Shown piece after piece: positions 1 to 10,751 of a stretch of DNA of 64,000 nucleotides. Positions within the stretch are counted from its first letter, which is position 1; the number at the start of each line of letters is the position of its first letter. Where the stretch lies: the NCBI GenBank assembly GCA_037367355.1, contig CM074695.1:1488001-1552000 (forward strand), written 5' to 3'. Below the pieces are notes generated by a model, which made no database searches, had not been told where the DNA came from, and saw only the letters and a list, made by a program, of their open reading frames with translations. The position numbers and the translations under genes are program-made. The stretch is from Neoscytalidium dimidiatum (Eukaryota; Ascomycota; Dothideomycetes; Botryosphaeriales; Botryosphaeriaceae).

Positions 1-1426
1 ACCAGACTATGAGGCCTAGAAGCCTGGGCTCTGTGGGGCTGAGCCAATTGACAGTGTATCAGGAACGTCGACCATTACCACGACGTGTTCGCTCTTGCTC
101 GGGCCATTGGTCTTCTGTAATTTCAATCTGTATATTGGATCCGCAGAATAATGTTTGGAATTATGTCATTTCCTGTATGGAAAAGAGGAATTTCAATTCA
201 TCAGCTATATCAGCCACTGCCCGTCGTTTCAAGTACGACTCATCTGCCTGATCGCGTAGGAAACCAGGCAAAGGAACCACAACAGCTGAGGCACCCACTC
301 CTATCCATCCCAGCCACACCGGTGTACCCATAAGCAGGGCCCCGCCTCTGTTTTTTTTTTTTTTTTTTGGTGCGTACATTTCGACCGTCGAGCTTTGGGT
401 ACTTGTTGCGCGTATCTTGGGCTACACTCATTCGAACGTGTCAGTGCGATGCATTCCAAGTACAGATGCTGGTCTGATTGGAGATAAGTGCGTAGGATCA
501 GACATAAGATGAAAGATGGTATGGTTGTTTCTCCAGAGGCGCGAGGCCGTCGGTTGAACTATGCATAAAAGTTGGAACATCATAGGAAAGCACGCTGACA
601 TAAAAAGATTGTTGACATACCCAATGCAAATGAAAAGTCAAGCTCTGCATCCTGTGGATTAGTAGCCTGAGGTGCATTAAGAGCCTGGTCTCATAGATGC
701 TGGAGTCATGCAGCATTTGCCGGGAGCTAGGAAACAAGAGCACCCGTTCATGTCGCATCTGGGGATGAATGCATCCTGGATGCGAAAGAGGACAGGGAGA
801 CGACGTGCTAGTAGGGGCGTGCCCAGACGGACAGCGATGTTTCGTGGTGGGAGTGATTGAAAAGAAAACTTCCGGCAACAAGCGAATTTCCATCACTTCC
901 GGCGAATACCCGGCCCCATCGCGCCCACGTGATTCAAACATAACATAACTAATCACTACCGAGAACAGGTTAGGATTCTGGTGAGATTCACGAGAGAGTC
1001 TCATCGCTACGCGTCATTCAGATGTCATACTGCAAGCCATGGGTTGGGTGATGAAAACGGTCTCGGCGCAAAGGGCTCCGTTTCCTGATGAGCAACGCCG
1101 ACTCTACCCCTCTCGCCCCGCGCTGATCCCCAAAATTCCGAACGGCTAGATCACAAGATGATTTCAGGAACCAAATACCACCTCGAATTTGGCCGCCAAT
1201 CAAGAGGCTTCCAGGAAATTATCCTGCACCATTCCGCTCTGAAGTGCGGGCAGAAGGCAGTTAGCAATGCTACAGTACAGGCGGACGGCAAAATGAGCAA
1301 CGACTACTGTCTGAGCAAGGGGGGAAAGAGTGGTTTATGAGCTAGAATAAAATGATTATCAGCAGCTAAATTCTCGCCAGTCTGAACAGATTCTGAAAGT
1401 GAAAAAAAAAAAAAAAAGAAATTTTC
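1..1426. other. Gene-free stretch upstream of the alpha-galactosidase
   Basis: I see no supported gene here. The open frames are short and overlap on both strands without a recognisable domain. An 18-T run lies at 351-368. An A-rich tract at about 1401-1416 ends roughly 11 nt before the alpha-galactosidase ATG, so that mRNA probably has an A-rich leader. Confidence 0.6.
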
Positions 1427-2854
1427 ATGGCTTCCAGAGTCTTACTTTTCCTTGCCTCAATTGCTTCCACGGCCGCTTTGGTCTTACCAGATGGCGTCGG
1501 CAGACTTCCGGCACTAGGCTGGAACTCCTGGAACGAATTCGCCTGCAACATTAGCGAAGACAAGTTCCTGACCGCGGCGAACAAATTCGTTGAGCTTGGC
1601 TTTAAGGTACATACCATCGCTCACATACCTCCATTATACACAGCTTTGACGAATATTTAATAGGATGCGGGCTACGAATATGTAAATATTGACGACTGCT
1701 GGTCCGTCAAGGCCGGCCGCGATAACACGACCGGCCGTATCATCCCCGACTACACCAGATTTCCCGACGGCATCAACGGCACCGCGGCCAAGATCCACGA
1801 CCTCGGCCTGAAGATCGGAATCTACAGCAGCGCCGGAGAGACCACCTGCGCCGGGTATCCCGCGAGTCTGGGACACGAAGAAATCGACGCCGCCACCTGG
1901 GCAGAATGGGGGATTGATTGTACGCGGCTACGCCCACAAAGCACTTCGAGAACATAAAGAAAAACTCACCATCCCCTCCTGTCAGACCTCAAATACGACA
2001 ACTGCGGCGTCCCCAGCAACTGGACGGACCCCTGCGCCTTCTGCGTGCCCGACTCGACCAACGACAACGTCTACGTCAACGGCACCTGCACCAACACGAC
2101 CGGCCTCTGCGCGCCGGACTACGACTGGGACGATTCCCTCACCGCGGTCCGCTACCGGCGCATGCGCGACGCGCTGCTCCGCCAGAACCGCACCATCCTC
2201 TACAGCCTGTGCGACTGGGGCCAAGCCGCCGTGCAGACCTGGGGCAACGACACCGGCAATTCCTGGCGCACGACGGGCGACATCACGGCCTCGTGGCCGC
2301 GCATCCTCGAGATCCTCAACGAGCACAGCTTCCTGCTGTCCTCGACCGGCTTCTGGGGCCACGCCGACGCCGACATGCTCGAGATCGGCAACGGGGATCT
2401 GTCGCCCGCCGAGGCGCGCAGCCACTTCGCGCTGTGGGCGGCCATGAAGTCGCCGCTGCTGATCGGGACGGCGCTGGACGGGCTGGGCCAGGAGAGCGTC
2501 GACGTCATGCTGAACGCGTATCTGCTCAAGTTCCACCAGGACCCCGTGTACGGCACGCCCGCGACGCCATACCGGTGGGGCACGAATCCGGACTGGACGT
2601 TCGATGCGGCGCGGCCGGCGGAATACTGGGCGGGGCGGAGCGTCGACGGCACGCTCGTGTTGATGCTGAACACGGATAATGGGACGGCGGAGAAGACGGC
2701 GAGCTGGCGGGAGGTGCCTGGGTTGGAGGGGGAGGGGAAGTATCGCGTTACGAATGTGTGGACTGATGAGGATTTGGGGTGCGTTGGTGAGGGCGTGATG
2801 ATGGAGGTTGAGGCTCATGATACTGCGGCATTGTGGGTCCGGGGAAGCTGCTGA
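1427..2854 (+). CDS. Secreted GH27 alpha-galactosidase (AglB-like)
   Basis: Three exons, 1427-1606, 1664-1919 and 1986-2854, join in phase to 434 residues. The product should hydrolyse terminal alpha-1,6-galactose from galacto-oligosaccharides and galactomannan outside the cell. A hydrophobic signal peptide covers roughly residues 1-18. The GH27 signature GWNSWN follows at about 30. The nucleophile motif YLKYDNCG is assembled exactly across intron 2, because the Tyr codon is split T/AC. The acid/base motif [13 protein letters not shown] and SPLLIGT come later and resemble fungal AglB enzymes. Many N-x-S/T sites (NIS, NTT, NGT, NWT, NRT) fit a glycosylated secreted enzyme. Length is normal for the group. 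Both introns are short GT-AG (57 and 66 nt). The last exon is much richer in GC than the first. Family and catalysis are secure; the exact substrate preference is inferred. Confidence 0.93.
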
Positions 2855-5613
2855 GTGGTCGGGGCGTAGTCATTCCTGTCTATCTGGAGCAGAACTCGGG
2901 CTACCAGCAAAAGAGGGCTGGTATCGTTAAAAATGCTGTTCTAAACTGCAGACATCGTTGATCCGGTACTGGTCTCAAGCTTGCAGCCAAATCGATCCTG
3001 ATTTCAAGGCGAAATTAAGAGGCCCATAGCCTCGAATGACTCAATATACGAATAGCATCATCATAACATGATAAGTTGGAGAAAATAGAAGGTGGATAGT
3101 TCCGCGTAGCCGATATCATCCGTCTTTCCGTCCGCACAGACATTCGAGCTTGGTTCGTAGCTGGGGATCACTCTGAGATGGGTGAATACCGCATGGTGCT
3201 TTTGGATTGACCCGCAGAAATGCCAAAATGCGTTCAAATTCGGGATGGACTGATCCATGGAACAGGTAGTCTAGATGAATTTAGCGAGTCCAAGGATTTC
3301 GCAAGGTGGCTAGGTTGCTGAAAAAAAAAAGAAGGAGGAGGAGGAGGAGGAGGACTAGAAAATGCATTGAGGAAAGGATTACAGGAGTCGATGCGGGCGC
3401 TGGCTAGCGCGACTACTGAAGCCTGGGTGCCAGGGATGGCTGAGCTTGTCTTGACCAGGTCATTGTCCCAGCCGCTCTGGCTTTCTTAGTCACTCGCTGT
3501 AGATTTCACCCAGGAGTTTTCCGGGATAATAATACGGGCTACCCAACGGACTCGACACCGCTCTGCAAAAATTTTGACCTCGGAAGAAAGTAGGAGGGGA
3601 GGGGAATGAAGCGTTGGCGTCGCAACTGGTCGACCAACCAGCAACGAGAACAGGCGGGTCGAAATTACCGAATACAGCGAAACAAGGAAATTTTGGAGAA
3701 ATTCAAATCTCGCATGGAAAGTTTTCCGAAGGCTGATACGAAAGTCATGTAGCCGAGAGGATGGCTCACCGGTGGCCACAACGACAAGAAGGGCGAGACC
3801 ATCGAGTAAGTTGGCGACGCGTCGGTGCGTGGGCCTTGAGAGTCAGATTGAGGTTCCAGACGTCACAGTGAAAAGCTGGCGGTGGGGAAAGCTGCTGATC
3901 GTGGTCCCTCTATCTCGGCTTCTTTTGCCCTTCCGATGCAGCAGGTTTCCAGGGTCCCGGCATGCAGACCTCAGGCCCTGGAAAGACGGCGGAGGTCGGT
4001 TATGAAGATGGCCTCGTACGACTTCCGAAACGAAGAGTGCGGGACGCCGATCGCCAGACAACGAAGTCCCGTCGGATGTACCCGCATCTGGAGATCCTCA
4101 GGCAGCTAGTTGCCGTGGCCATGGCCGTCGCCGGGACCCGTTTGTAGCTGGCCGTGGTGTTTTGCTTTTTTGCCGCCATGCTTCCAAGACGCAGCCTCCT
4201 CCAATCAACACCAGCCCTTTTGGCCTCGAGAATCTTTTCCCGCGGCTCCGTCGCCTCAAGCGGGATAGGAGAAGAACGACAAAAGGCTCAGACCCGCTCC
4301 ACACCTGCGGCGATGACCAGGCAGGATTGGGACTGACGCAGGGCGAGGTTTTCATCCCTCTCGTAACAAAAGCTGGGTTCGCCGCCGGGGCTGGCTATTT
4401 CGGGCAAAAAGCGCTATCAGAGTTTTCGGCGGCGTCGAATCTGGGGAGTCGCCGGGTGCACGCACTTGCCGGCGCCCACGGCGGATGGACGGATGCCAGG
4501 GCGGGCTCGAGGACGGCCACTCTGCGTCTCCCGCCATGCAAGCATATCTCTCGGTGGCACTGGCTTGACGCTGACACTTGCGCATGCTTTTCGTTGAGAG
4601 CGGGACCCTTTCAACAACGACCAATAACGCTGATGACTGCGTCAGGCCGTGGCAGCGCGAAGGTTGATCGTCGGGGAACGGTCTGAATGGCCAGTTCCCG
4701 AGCGGACGACGCGGTACATGTGTCGGACAAGGGCTGCTCTGGGAGGCCTGGCGAGCGGTTCCCACGCGCGCTGCCGTCACAGGGCGGCGTGCAGTGCTCA
4801 GCTCACCAGCACCAGCACGAGGAGGTCACAGGAGCCATCCAGGCGCACGGAACGGGGATGGATGAGCGCACGATAAGTGGGCATGGGAGGAGAAGGCGCC
4901 GAGCGTATCAGGGCAGCGCTGCGGTAGCAGGTGGTGACCTGCAGCATCTCCGGCGCACGACGGCGAGGCCTGCACCAGCACCAGCACCAGCACCGGCACC
5001 TGCACGGGCACCTGCACGGGCTGGGCTGGGCGTGGGGCCGCCGCCGCTCGCCGCTGCCCCGCCAGTGACGTGTGGAGCCAGGCTCCCCCCCCCCTGGCTG
5101 CGCCCGCGCGAACAGAACACTGTACTGCGAGATCATCCTCGCTGGCGCCAGCGCTCCCGCGATCCCATCAGCCAGCGCGAGCACGCAATGCCTCCAAAGG
5201 GCCACCAGCCACAGCGCTCTCCGCAAACACCTGGCGTGTGCTCCAGATAGGCTTATCTGACGCTGCCAGCCCTGCAGCAGATGCCCCTCAACTCCAGGCA
5301 CGCCGGCGGGGGTAATAAAGACAGGGAACAGCAGCCTTCAGCCGCCGTGCCCTGCCGTGAGCCCTGCCGCCCGGAGAACTAGTAACCTAGCGTATTCCAC
5401 ATATCCACCGCTTGCCTGCGCCGCTTGCGCCCCTTACGACTGCCGTGTACTGATCTCTCGATTCGTTGAAAAATTACTCCCCCCCCCCCGGCTCCCCTTA
5501 TTTGGCTTGACTACTCGCCGCATCCCAGCCACAACCACCATATATACTGCCCTCATCCGCACTGCCTGACCATTCTCGTCTCCCAGCTGCACTATTCTGA
5601 GCTGTCTGCCACC
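2855..5613. other. Gene-free stretch with low-complexity DNA
   Basis: No convincing gene is visible. A GGA-repeat lies near 3333-3356. From about 4,800 to 5,300 the DNA is GC-rich, with CACCAG/CACCTG hexamer-like repeats at 4973-5020, which keeps several frames open without giving recognisable protein. A pure C run of ten lies near 5480. The last part is probably promoter and 5' leader of the sulfotransferase-like gene. Confidence 0.55.
5541..5546 (+). promoter_or_regulatory. TATA-like element
   Basis: A TATATA element lies 68 nt upstream of the ATG at 5614, a plausible distance for a core promoter with a short leader. The pyrimidine-rich stretch that follows (5571-5600) is common around fungal transcription starts. 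No transcript evidence is available. Confidence 0.3.
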
Positions 5614-7482
5614 ATGTCTAAGAAGCCCATTTTCGCTGCAACCCATCCCCGGGCATGCTCCACTGCCTTTGAGCGCGTACGTCGCCGTTCTTGACTCTTC
5701 CTCCCACTTCACTCCCCACTAACACCCTCTCCTCACCCAGGTCTTCATGACGTGCCGAGATACTCTCCAGTGCGTCCACGAGCCTTTCGGAGATGCCTTC
5801 TACTTTGGCCCCGAGAGGCTCAGTGAACGTTATGAGAATGACGAGGCCGCCAGAGCCGAGAGCGGCTTCGCCGATAGCACATACAGGACCATTTTTGAGA
5901 GAATAGACCGCGAGAACACTGAGGTTGGATCCCTCCCCCCAACTGGCAAGCCGCCGTGCCCCCGGCATTGCCCTGCATTTCCTTTGTCTGCGTCATTCAT
6001 TCTGTTTGCGGAAGTCACGGGAGGAAGAAAAAAAGAAATATACTACTTTCTACCACTCGCTCTATTTGCACCGTTTGGCAACCCGTGCTCGAATGTGCCT
6101 TAACGGTACTCGGACATCTCACCGCCTGCAACAGCCACGAGCATTTCAGCAGCTCAACCTGCTCGCAAGAAAAAGCCACGATGACGCATTTCCTTGACCT
6201 TTTCCTTCCCAAGCCTGGCTGAGTACCGAGCGAGCTCGCAGCCTGTCATCGTGAGTTCTCGACACGTACTTACCGGGTGAGCAGGGAAAGCGAATCTTTA
6301 TCAAGGACATTACGCATTATCTGGTGCCTCCGGAGCACAAGCCGGCCTCGATTGCGTCATCCCTCGTGGAATACAAACGTGGCGTGGGCACCGACCTCGC
6401 CAAGTCCAACCCACACGCCCGCGTTGACAGCGCCCACGGCACCACCGCTGTCACCAACGGCATCACCAACGGAGCGCCGAATGGGGTGAGCCATGAGGCC
6501 AAGATCGAGGTGCGTGAGGCCACCAAGCCTCCGTACCCGTATCCCACCATCGTCGAGGCCGGCAACCCGACCGTTGTGCCCACCGAGCTGCTGAGCAAAT
6601 TCCACTGGACCTTCCTGATCCGCCACCCGCGCAACAGCATACCCTCCTACTACCGCTGCACCGTCCCTCCGCTCGATGAGGTCACCGGCTTCTACAACTT
6701 CATGCCTTCCGAGGCCGGCTACGACGAGCTGCGCCGCACCTTCGACTACCTGAAGAACATCGGTCTCGTCGGCCCCAAGATCGCCGGCCAGGACAACGTC
6801 GACGCGAACGGTGTCAACGGCACCGTGAAGCCTCCATACGGTGCCGAGCCCGTTGAGATCTGCGTCATCGATGCAGATGACCTGCTGGACAACCCAGCTG
6901 GCATCATCTCGCGCTACTGCGAGAGCGTCGGCATCGAGTACAGCCCGGAGATGCTCAACTGGGATAACGATGAGGATCACCAAATCGCGAAGGAGAAATT
7001 TGAGAAGTGGAAGGGTTTCCATGAGGACGCTATCGAGTCCAGGGATCTGAAGCCCCGCGCTCAGGTGAGTTGAGATGCTGTTCCTTCCAATCAGGCCTCA
7101 ATTGCCTTCGAAAAGCCATTCTCTATTGTTTCCCGCACACCTGTCTTCCGTCTATCAGTTCGATCATCACAAGCATTTGCTTTGCGTGGGTTCGAGGATG
7201 TGAATGAGAGAGTCTCGTCGGTAACAAGAGATTGGACCCTTTTTGCGGCTCTGGTTTGCGCTGGGAGGAACAGCTACGTTCATCATTATCCCCACTCTTT
7301 CCTCCTGGACAGACATATTGACATCGCTGATAAAAAAGAAAAAGAAGCCGAAATCCGACGAAGAGCTCTATGCCGAGTGGGTTACAAAGTTCGGAGAGAA
7401 GGGTGCCAAAGTCATCAAGGATACCGTCGAGCAGAACGTTGCCGATTACGAATACCTCAAGCAATTCGCCATGAAGGTGTAG
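5614..7482 (+). CDS. P-loop sulfotransferase-like protein
   Basis: Four exons, 5614-5676, 5741-5923, 6285-7064 and 7339-7482, join in phase to 389 residues. The N-terminus carries ATHPRACSTAFERVF, the PAPS-binding P-loop style of the fungal sulfotransferase-like family. A second family segment, FLIRHPRNSIPSYYRC, lies in the middle and resembles the 3'-phosphate-binding region. True sulfotransferase activity has rarely been shown for these fungal proteins, so the substrate is unknown. A Kozak-like GCCACCATG supports the start. Residues about 115-155 form a family-atypical, low-complexity insert rich in TNG. The introns at 5924-6284 (361 nt, weak GTTGGA donor) and 7065-7338 (274 nt) are long for this genome. 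The last acceptor lies in an AAAAAGAAAAAG run, with three in-phase choices that differ by one to three Lys codons. Confidence 0.75.
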
Positions 7483-8177
7483 ATGCGATATTTCCGTCTT
7501 CACCCTTCGGATACCCTGCGCGGAGGGGAGTGTCGGATCCAGCATCGGTTCATGATTAACGAATCATTTCTTTTTATTATTCATGACGAATAACCTTGAC
7601 TCCTCTACTTCTTTTGATCAGGAATTGAACACTCCAGATTGCTATATCAATGGAAAGGACAAAGACAAATTGCATGCTGGCGGAAGTCTCTCAGTGGAGG
7701 ATCTTCTCTCTTGGCCATACACATTTATGATCTGCTTACTATCACCCCCGTCCACTTTTCCACACAGTGACACTCGTTTAAGTATGCTCACAATACTGAA
7801 GTATATCTTTTCATTTAGCCCGCGTTTTCCTGCTCGGTTCCCGATATTCAAGTTTCAATGATCAATGAAAATAGCACCGTGGGAGTATTTTGCCCAGCTG
7901 ACAGTAAAGGGCACTATCCCTATCGCCCAAGATCAGAGTATAGAAGGCGAGCTTGCGAATTCAGTAATTTTTTTCTGAGCTCGAGTCTAAGGCGAAAATG
8001 CTCGTCTACAAAAAAGGTAGAATCTCGCATTGGCCATATTCTTCTCTTTTTCTGGTATGCTTTCCCTCTGATACTTGAATAACTTTGCTGTTAGTAGTAG
8101 TTGTCTATCTTCAATTGCCGAATGAGATATTCTACATCCATATCAGGTTTTCTTGCAAGTTGGATCTTCACTAAAAT
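7483..8177. other. Gene-free, AT-richer stretch
   Basis: This is the 3' flank of the sulfotransferase-like gene and the 5' flank of the tRNA gene. I see no coding region with a recognisable domain and no repeat that stands out. Confidence 0.6.
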
Positions 8178-8341
8178 GGCCGGTTGGCGCAATGGTAGCG
8201 CGTACCCCTCCTAATCATATATTGTATGATTATCGACAGAGATCAGCCGGAAGGGTAAGGTTGCGGGTTCGGTAGGCTCCCATAACTCTCACTGTGCCGC
8301 TCACATCGTACTGACATAATTACAGACTCCCGTACCGGCCG
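8178..8341 (+). tRNA. tRNA-Arg(CCU) with two interruptions
   Basis: Removing 8214-8251 and 8272-8325 leaves a 72-nt cloverleaf. The acceptor stem GGCCGGT (8178-8184) pairs perfectly with ACCGGCC (8334-8340). The D-stem is GCGC/GCGC with loop AATGGTA. The anticodon stem TACCC (8203-8207) pairs with GGGTA (8253-8257) around loop CTCCTAA, giving anticodon CCU. The T-stem GCGGG (8263-8267) pairs with CCCGT (8329-8333). The joined T-loop is TTCGACT and the discriminator is G. The body matches the arginine CCU isoacceptor pattern, including TTGGCG at the A box, and it decodes AGG. The first intron (38 nt) sits at the canonical 37/38 site. The second insert sits after position 57 and breaks the B box. 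Both the stems and the T-run downstream look undamaged, which argues against an old pseudogene. Confidence 0.85.
8272..8325 (+). other. 54-nt spliceosomal-type insert in the tRNA T-loop
   Basis: The insert starts GTAGGC after a G and ends TTACAG. It contains TACTGAC at 8309-8315, 10 nt before the end, so it has donor, branch and acceptor like the short protein-gene introns in this window. Its precise removal restores the seven-base T-loop. It lies between T-loop positions 57 and 58, where the eukaryotic tRNA splicing endonuclease is not known to cut. It interrupts the internal B-box promoter, of which only GGTTCG remains contiguous. Confidence 0.7.
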
Positions 8342-8344
8342 ACA

Positions 8345-8356
8345 TTTTTTTTTTTT
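8345..8356 (+). terminator. Pol III terminator (T12)
   Basis: A run of twelve T begins four nt after the end of the mature tRNA. This is the expected RNA polymerase III stop and supports the boundaries drawn for the interrupted tRNA gene. Confidence 0.8.
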
Positions 8357-10751
8357 AAATGTCAAGTCTCACCTTGACAATATTCCTTGGAAGTGCGATG
8401 TTATTTTCTCCACACAAGCTATTAACAGCTGAATGATTAGTCTCATCGGGTGTAATTTCAACGCATGAGAATCAATCACAACCGGTGTCTTTCCAACCCG
8501 CACGCAGCAGACAGTAATCTCTACAAACCGCATTTGAACAAGCCAAAGCTAATTCTCAGCTCAATATTCACTCTAAATACCAATCGGACTCCGTCACCAA
8601 ATACTTTCTTTCCGCCATTAAAATCTCCCCGAATGTTCTGACCAGTCCTCCCAATTCGCCATTCTCTTGCTCACCGACTTTACCATCCCTGGCCTCTCAT
8701 GCACCTGCGCTAACCGAAATATTTCCATAATCAAAATTTATCTCATATGGCTCATCTCATACATATCCGAGCCTCGAATTTGCCCGCAGAGTCGCGCTTG
8801 CCGGCCAAAGACGTGGTTATTGTTGGAGCTACAGTTACTTGAACAGGGCTGGTCCACAGGTGAGCATCACGGTTTTACCAGAGAAGTAAGAGCTTAGCGG
8901 TATCATATGTAGCCAGCGCTCATGAGTGACAATGACGGTCCAAGCGCGGGAATGGTGGCGTGGAGAGGTTGAAGTCAGTGTGTGCCCGGGTTAGTGTGGT
9001 GGAGAGAGGTATGTGTTTCGTTGAAATGGCAGTGGCAGACCTAGCAGGCACGGGTACAGTCAGCGGGGCAAATGATGAGAGATTTTGGGAAGGGGTAACT
9101 GCGTCGGTGAAGGGTTGCTCTGTGGGGACCAATACGGACATCCAGTTAGAATCGTGTTATGCTGCATGCCGGCGTGTCGAAAAAATCGCCATGGGCCGGA
9201 TTTGATGCTGCCTGAATAAAAGGTCCTGAGTGTCACGGGTACGTCGCCTGTTTGGGGTAAGAGATTCAGTGATGGTTCACATGCCGATGTTTTTGTGGAG
9301 TACGGGAAAGCTAAAAGTTCCACTGATTCGGTATTCCGCATGGGTCCAAGTATGCAGCATATTAAATGCTACTCTAATCGCATTGGGGCCCAATCCCACA
9401 TCCGTCGTCGCTATCTCAGGCTCTCGTATTACACTACATTCAGACCTCCGACAACAATTTCGTTCAACTGTTATAGTAATCACTACCTTCTAGTATGACT
9501 CTGCATACTTACCCGGTATCTCGTTGATTACTAAATACGGGGTAGACTATAAGCCCCTATCCTTGTAGAATCATGCGTGTCTAACAGACAGGATGCCGCT
9601 GCCCAGCGTCAAGGTTGCCGGATAATGTAACTAAACTTCCGTTAGTCTTGCTGAACGCTCCTCATCACATTTTGTGGCCGCGCCTTATTCCTTGCACACC
9701 ACTTCTTTCTCAACCGCTCACAGAGATCCCCACCAGTAGATTCCTGCCGGCCCTTCCCTGCAATAAGCCTTTCCAAATCATCCAGGCAGCGTACAGTCTT
9801 CATTGCTTTTTAGCCATGTTACTCTTCCAACTTCCAATCAACACATCCTGGCGCGTCATACCAATCCCGAAATGGCTACTCGACGCTTGCATATTTCTGC
9901 TTGAACCCCTCCGGAACAGAAACCTTTGAGAGAATCGGTAATGATGTAAACTAGTTTCTTAATGTACACTTCCGTGCCTCAATACGTCAAGTGCTAATGG
10001 ACCACTCAATAGGGTGCGCAAGGACATGTATACATCCACCTGCTAGATGTGGCAAAGGCTGAACTCTATTTTTAGAATTGTGGGCTCCAGAGGTTGAGTT
10101 CGTTCTTGCCCACCGGACTCATGTCATGGGTACTTTGCCAAACTCTAGAAGTAGCACAAGGAGACTCCGTGTTGGTGATGAACTCCCTTGGAAGATGGGA
10201 AGGGCGAGGTCTCATCGATGATCTAATGTCGTACACGAGATGAGGCGAGGTTGACAATCAAGCATTCAGGAAACTTGCAGTCGCAACAGGGTGCCAAAAA
10301 GCTCAGTGAAGTTATTATTTTTTGACCCTCTTTCATGATCAAAAGTGGACATTCTTTGGTTCACACACAGGGGCGCCATGCAGCCAGACCTTCCATTTCT
10401 CAACAACTGCCACTTAAAGCTAAGTGGCAGTGGAGTGGGAGCTTTGTTTCGATAATCACATCGATATCGTTTGGTGAGAAAGCCGACGGGTAGCTGGATA
10501 TGCTGACGAAAGAGGGTATCTCACGATGCACAAAAGAAACAAGGAGCTACACAAGACAAAGACCGCCCAGCAATGCAACCCTCGAAACCCGTGTGTCCAG
10601 AGTGTAGATATATGTACAATTCCGATTTGATGTTGCTACAATGAAAAGAAAGTACTCGAGGTAAAGTCACAATGATACAAAGTATGTGCTGCTGTGTGGT
10701 AGCAGAGGAAATATCAAACAAACCTGCTATTCGACTTGGAGCAGCCTATCC
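8357..10751. other. Gene-free, AT-richer stretch
   Basis: No intact gene is supported. At 8771-8860 one frame reads as a short flavoprotein-like segment with KDVVIVGA, then a stop codon, then TGLVHR running into an AG/GTGAGC donor-like site. This could be a fragment of a decayed oxidoreductase. The rest holds only short frames with no family features. The last part is the 3' flank of the BTB gene on the minus strand. Confidence 0.5.

Noticed and set aside
4162..5250. Chain of plus-strand frames of 170-190 codons
   Set aside because: Composition-driven, with no domain, no compatible splice sites and overlapping minus-strand frames of similar size.
6015..6284. C/D-box snoRNA candidate within the long intron of the sulfotransferase-like gene
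   Set aside because: The C-box-like word deviates from RTGATGA and there is no terminal stem.
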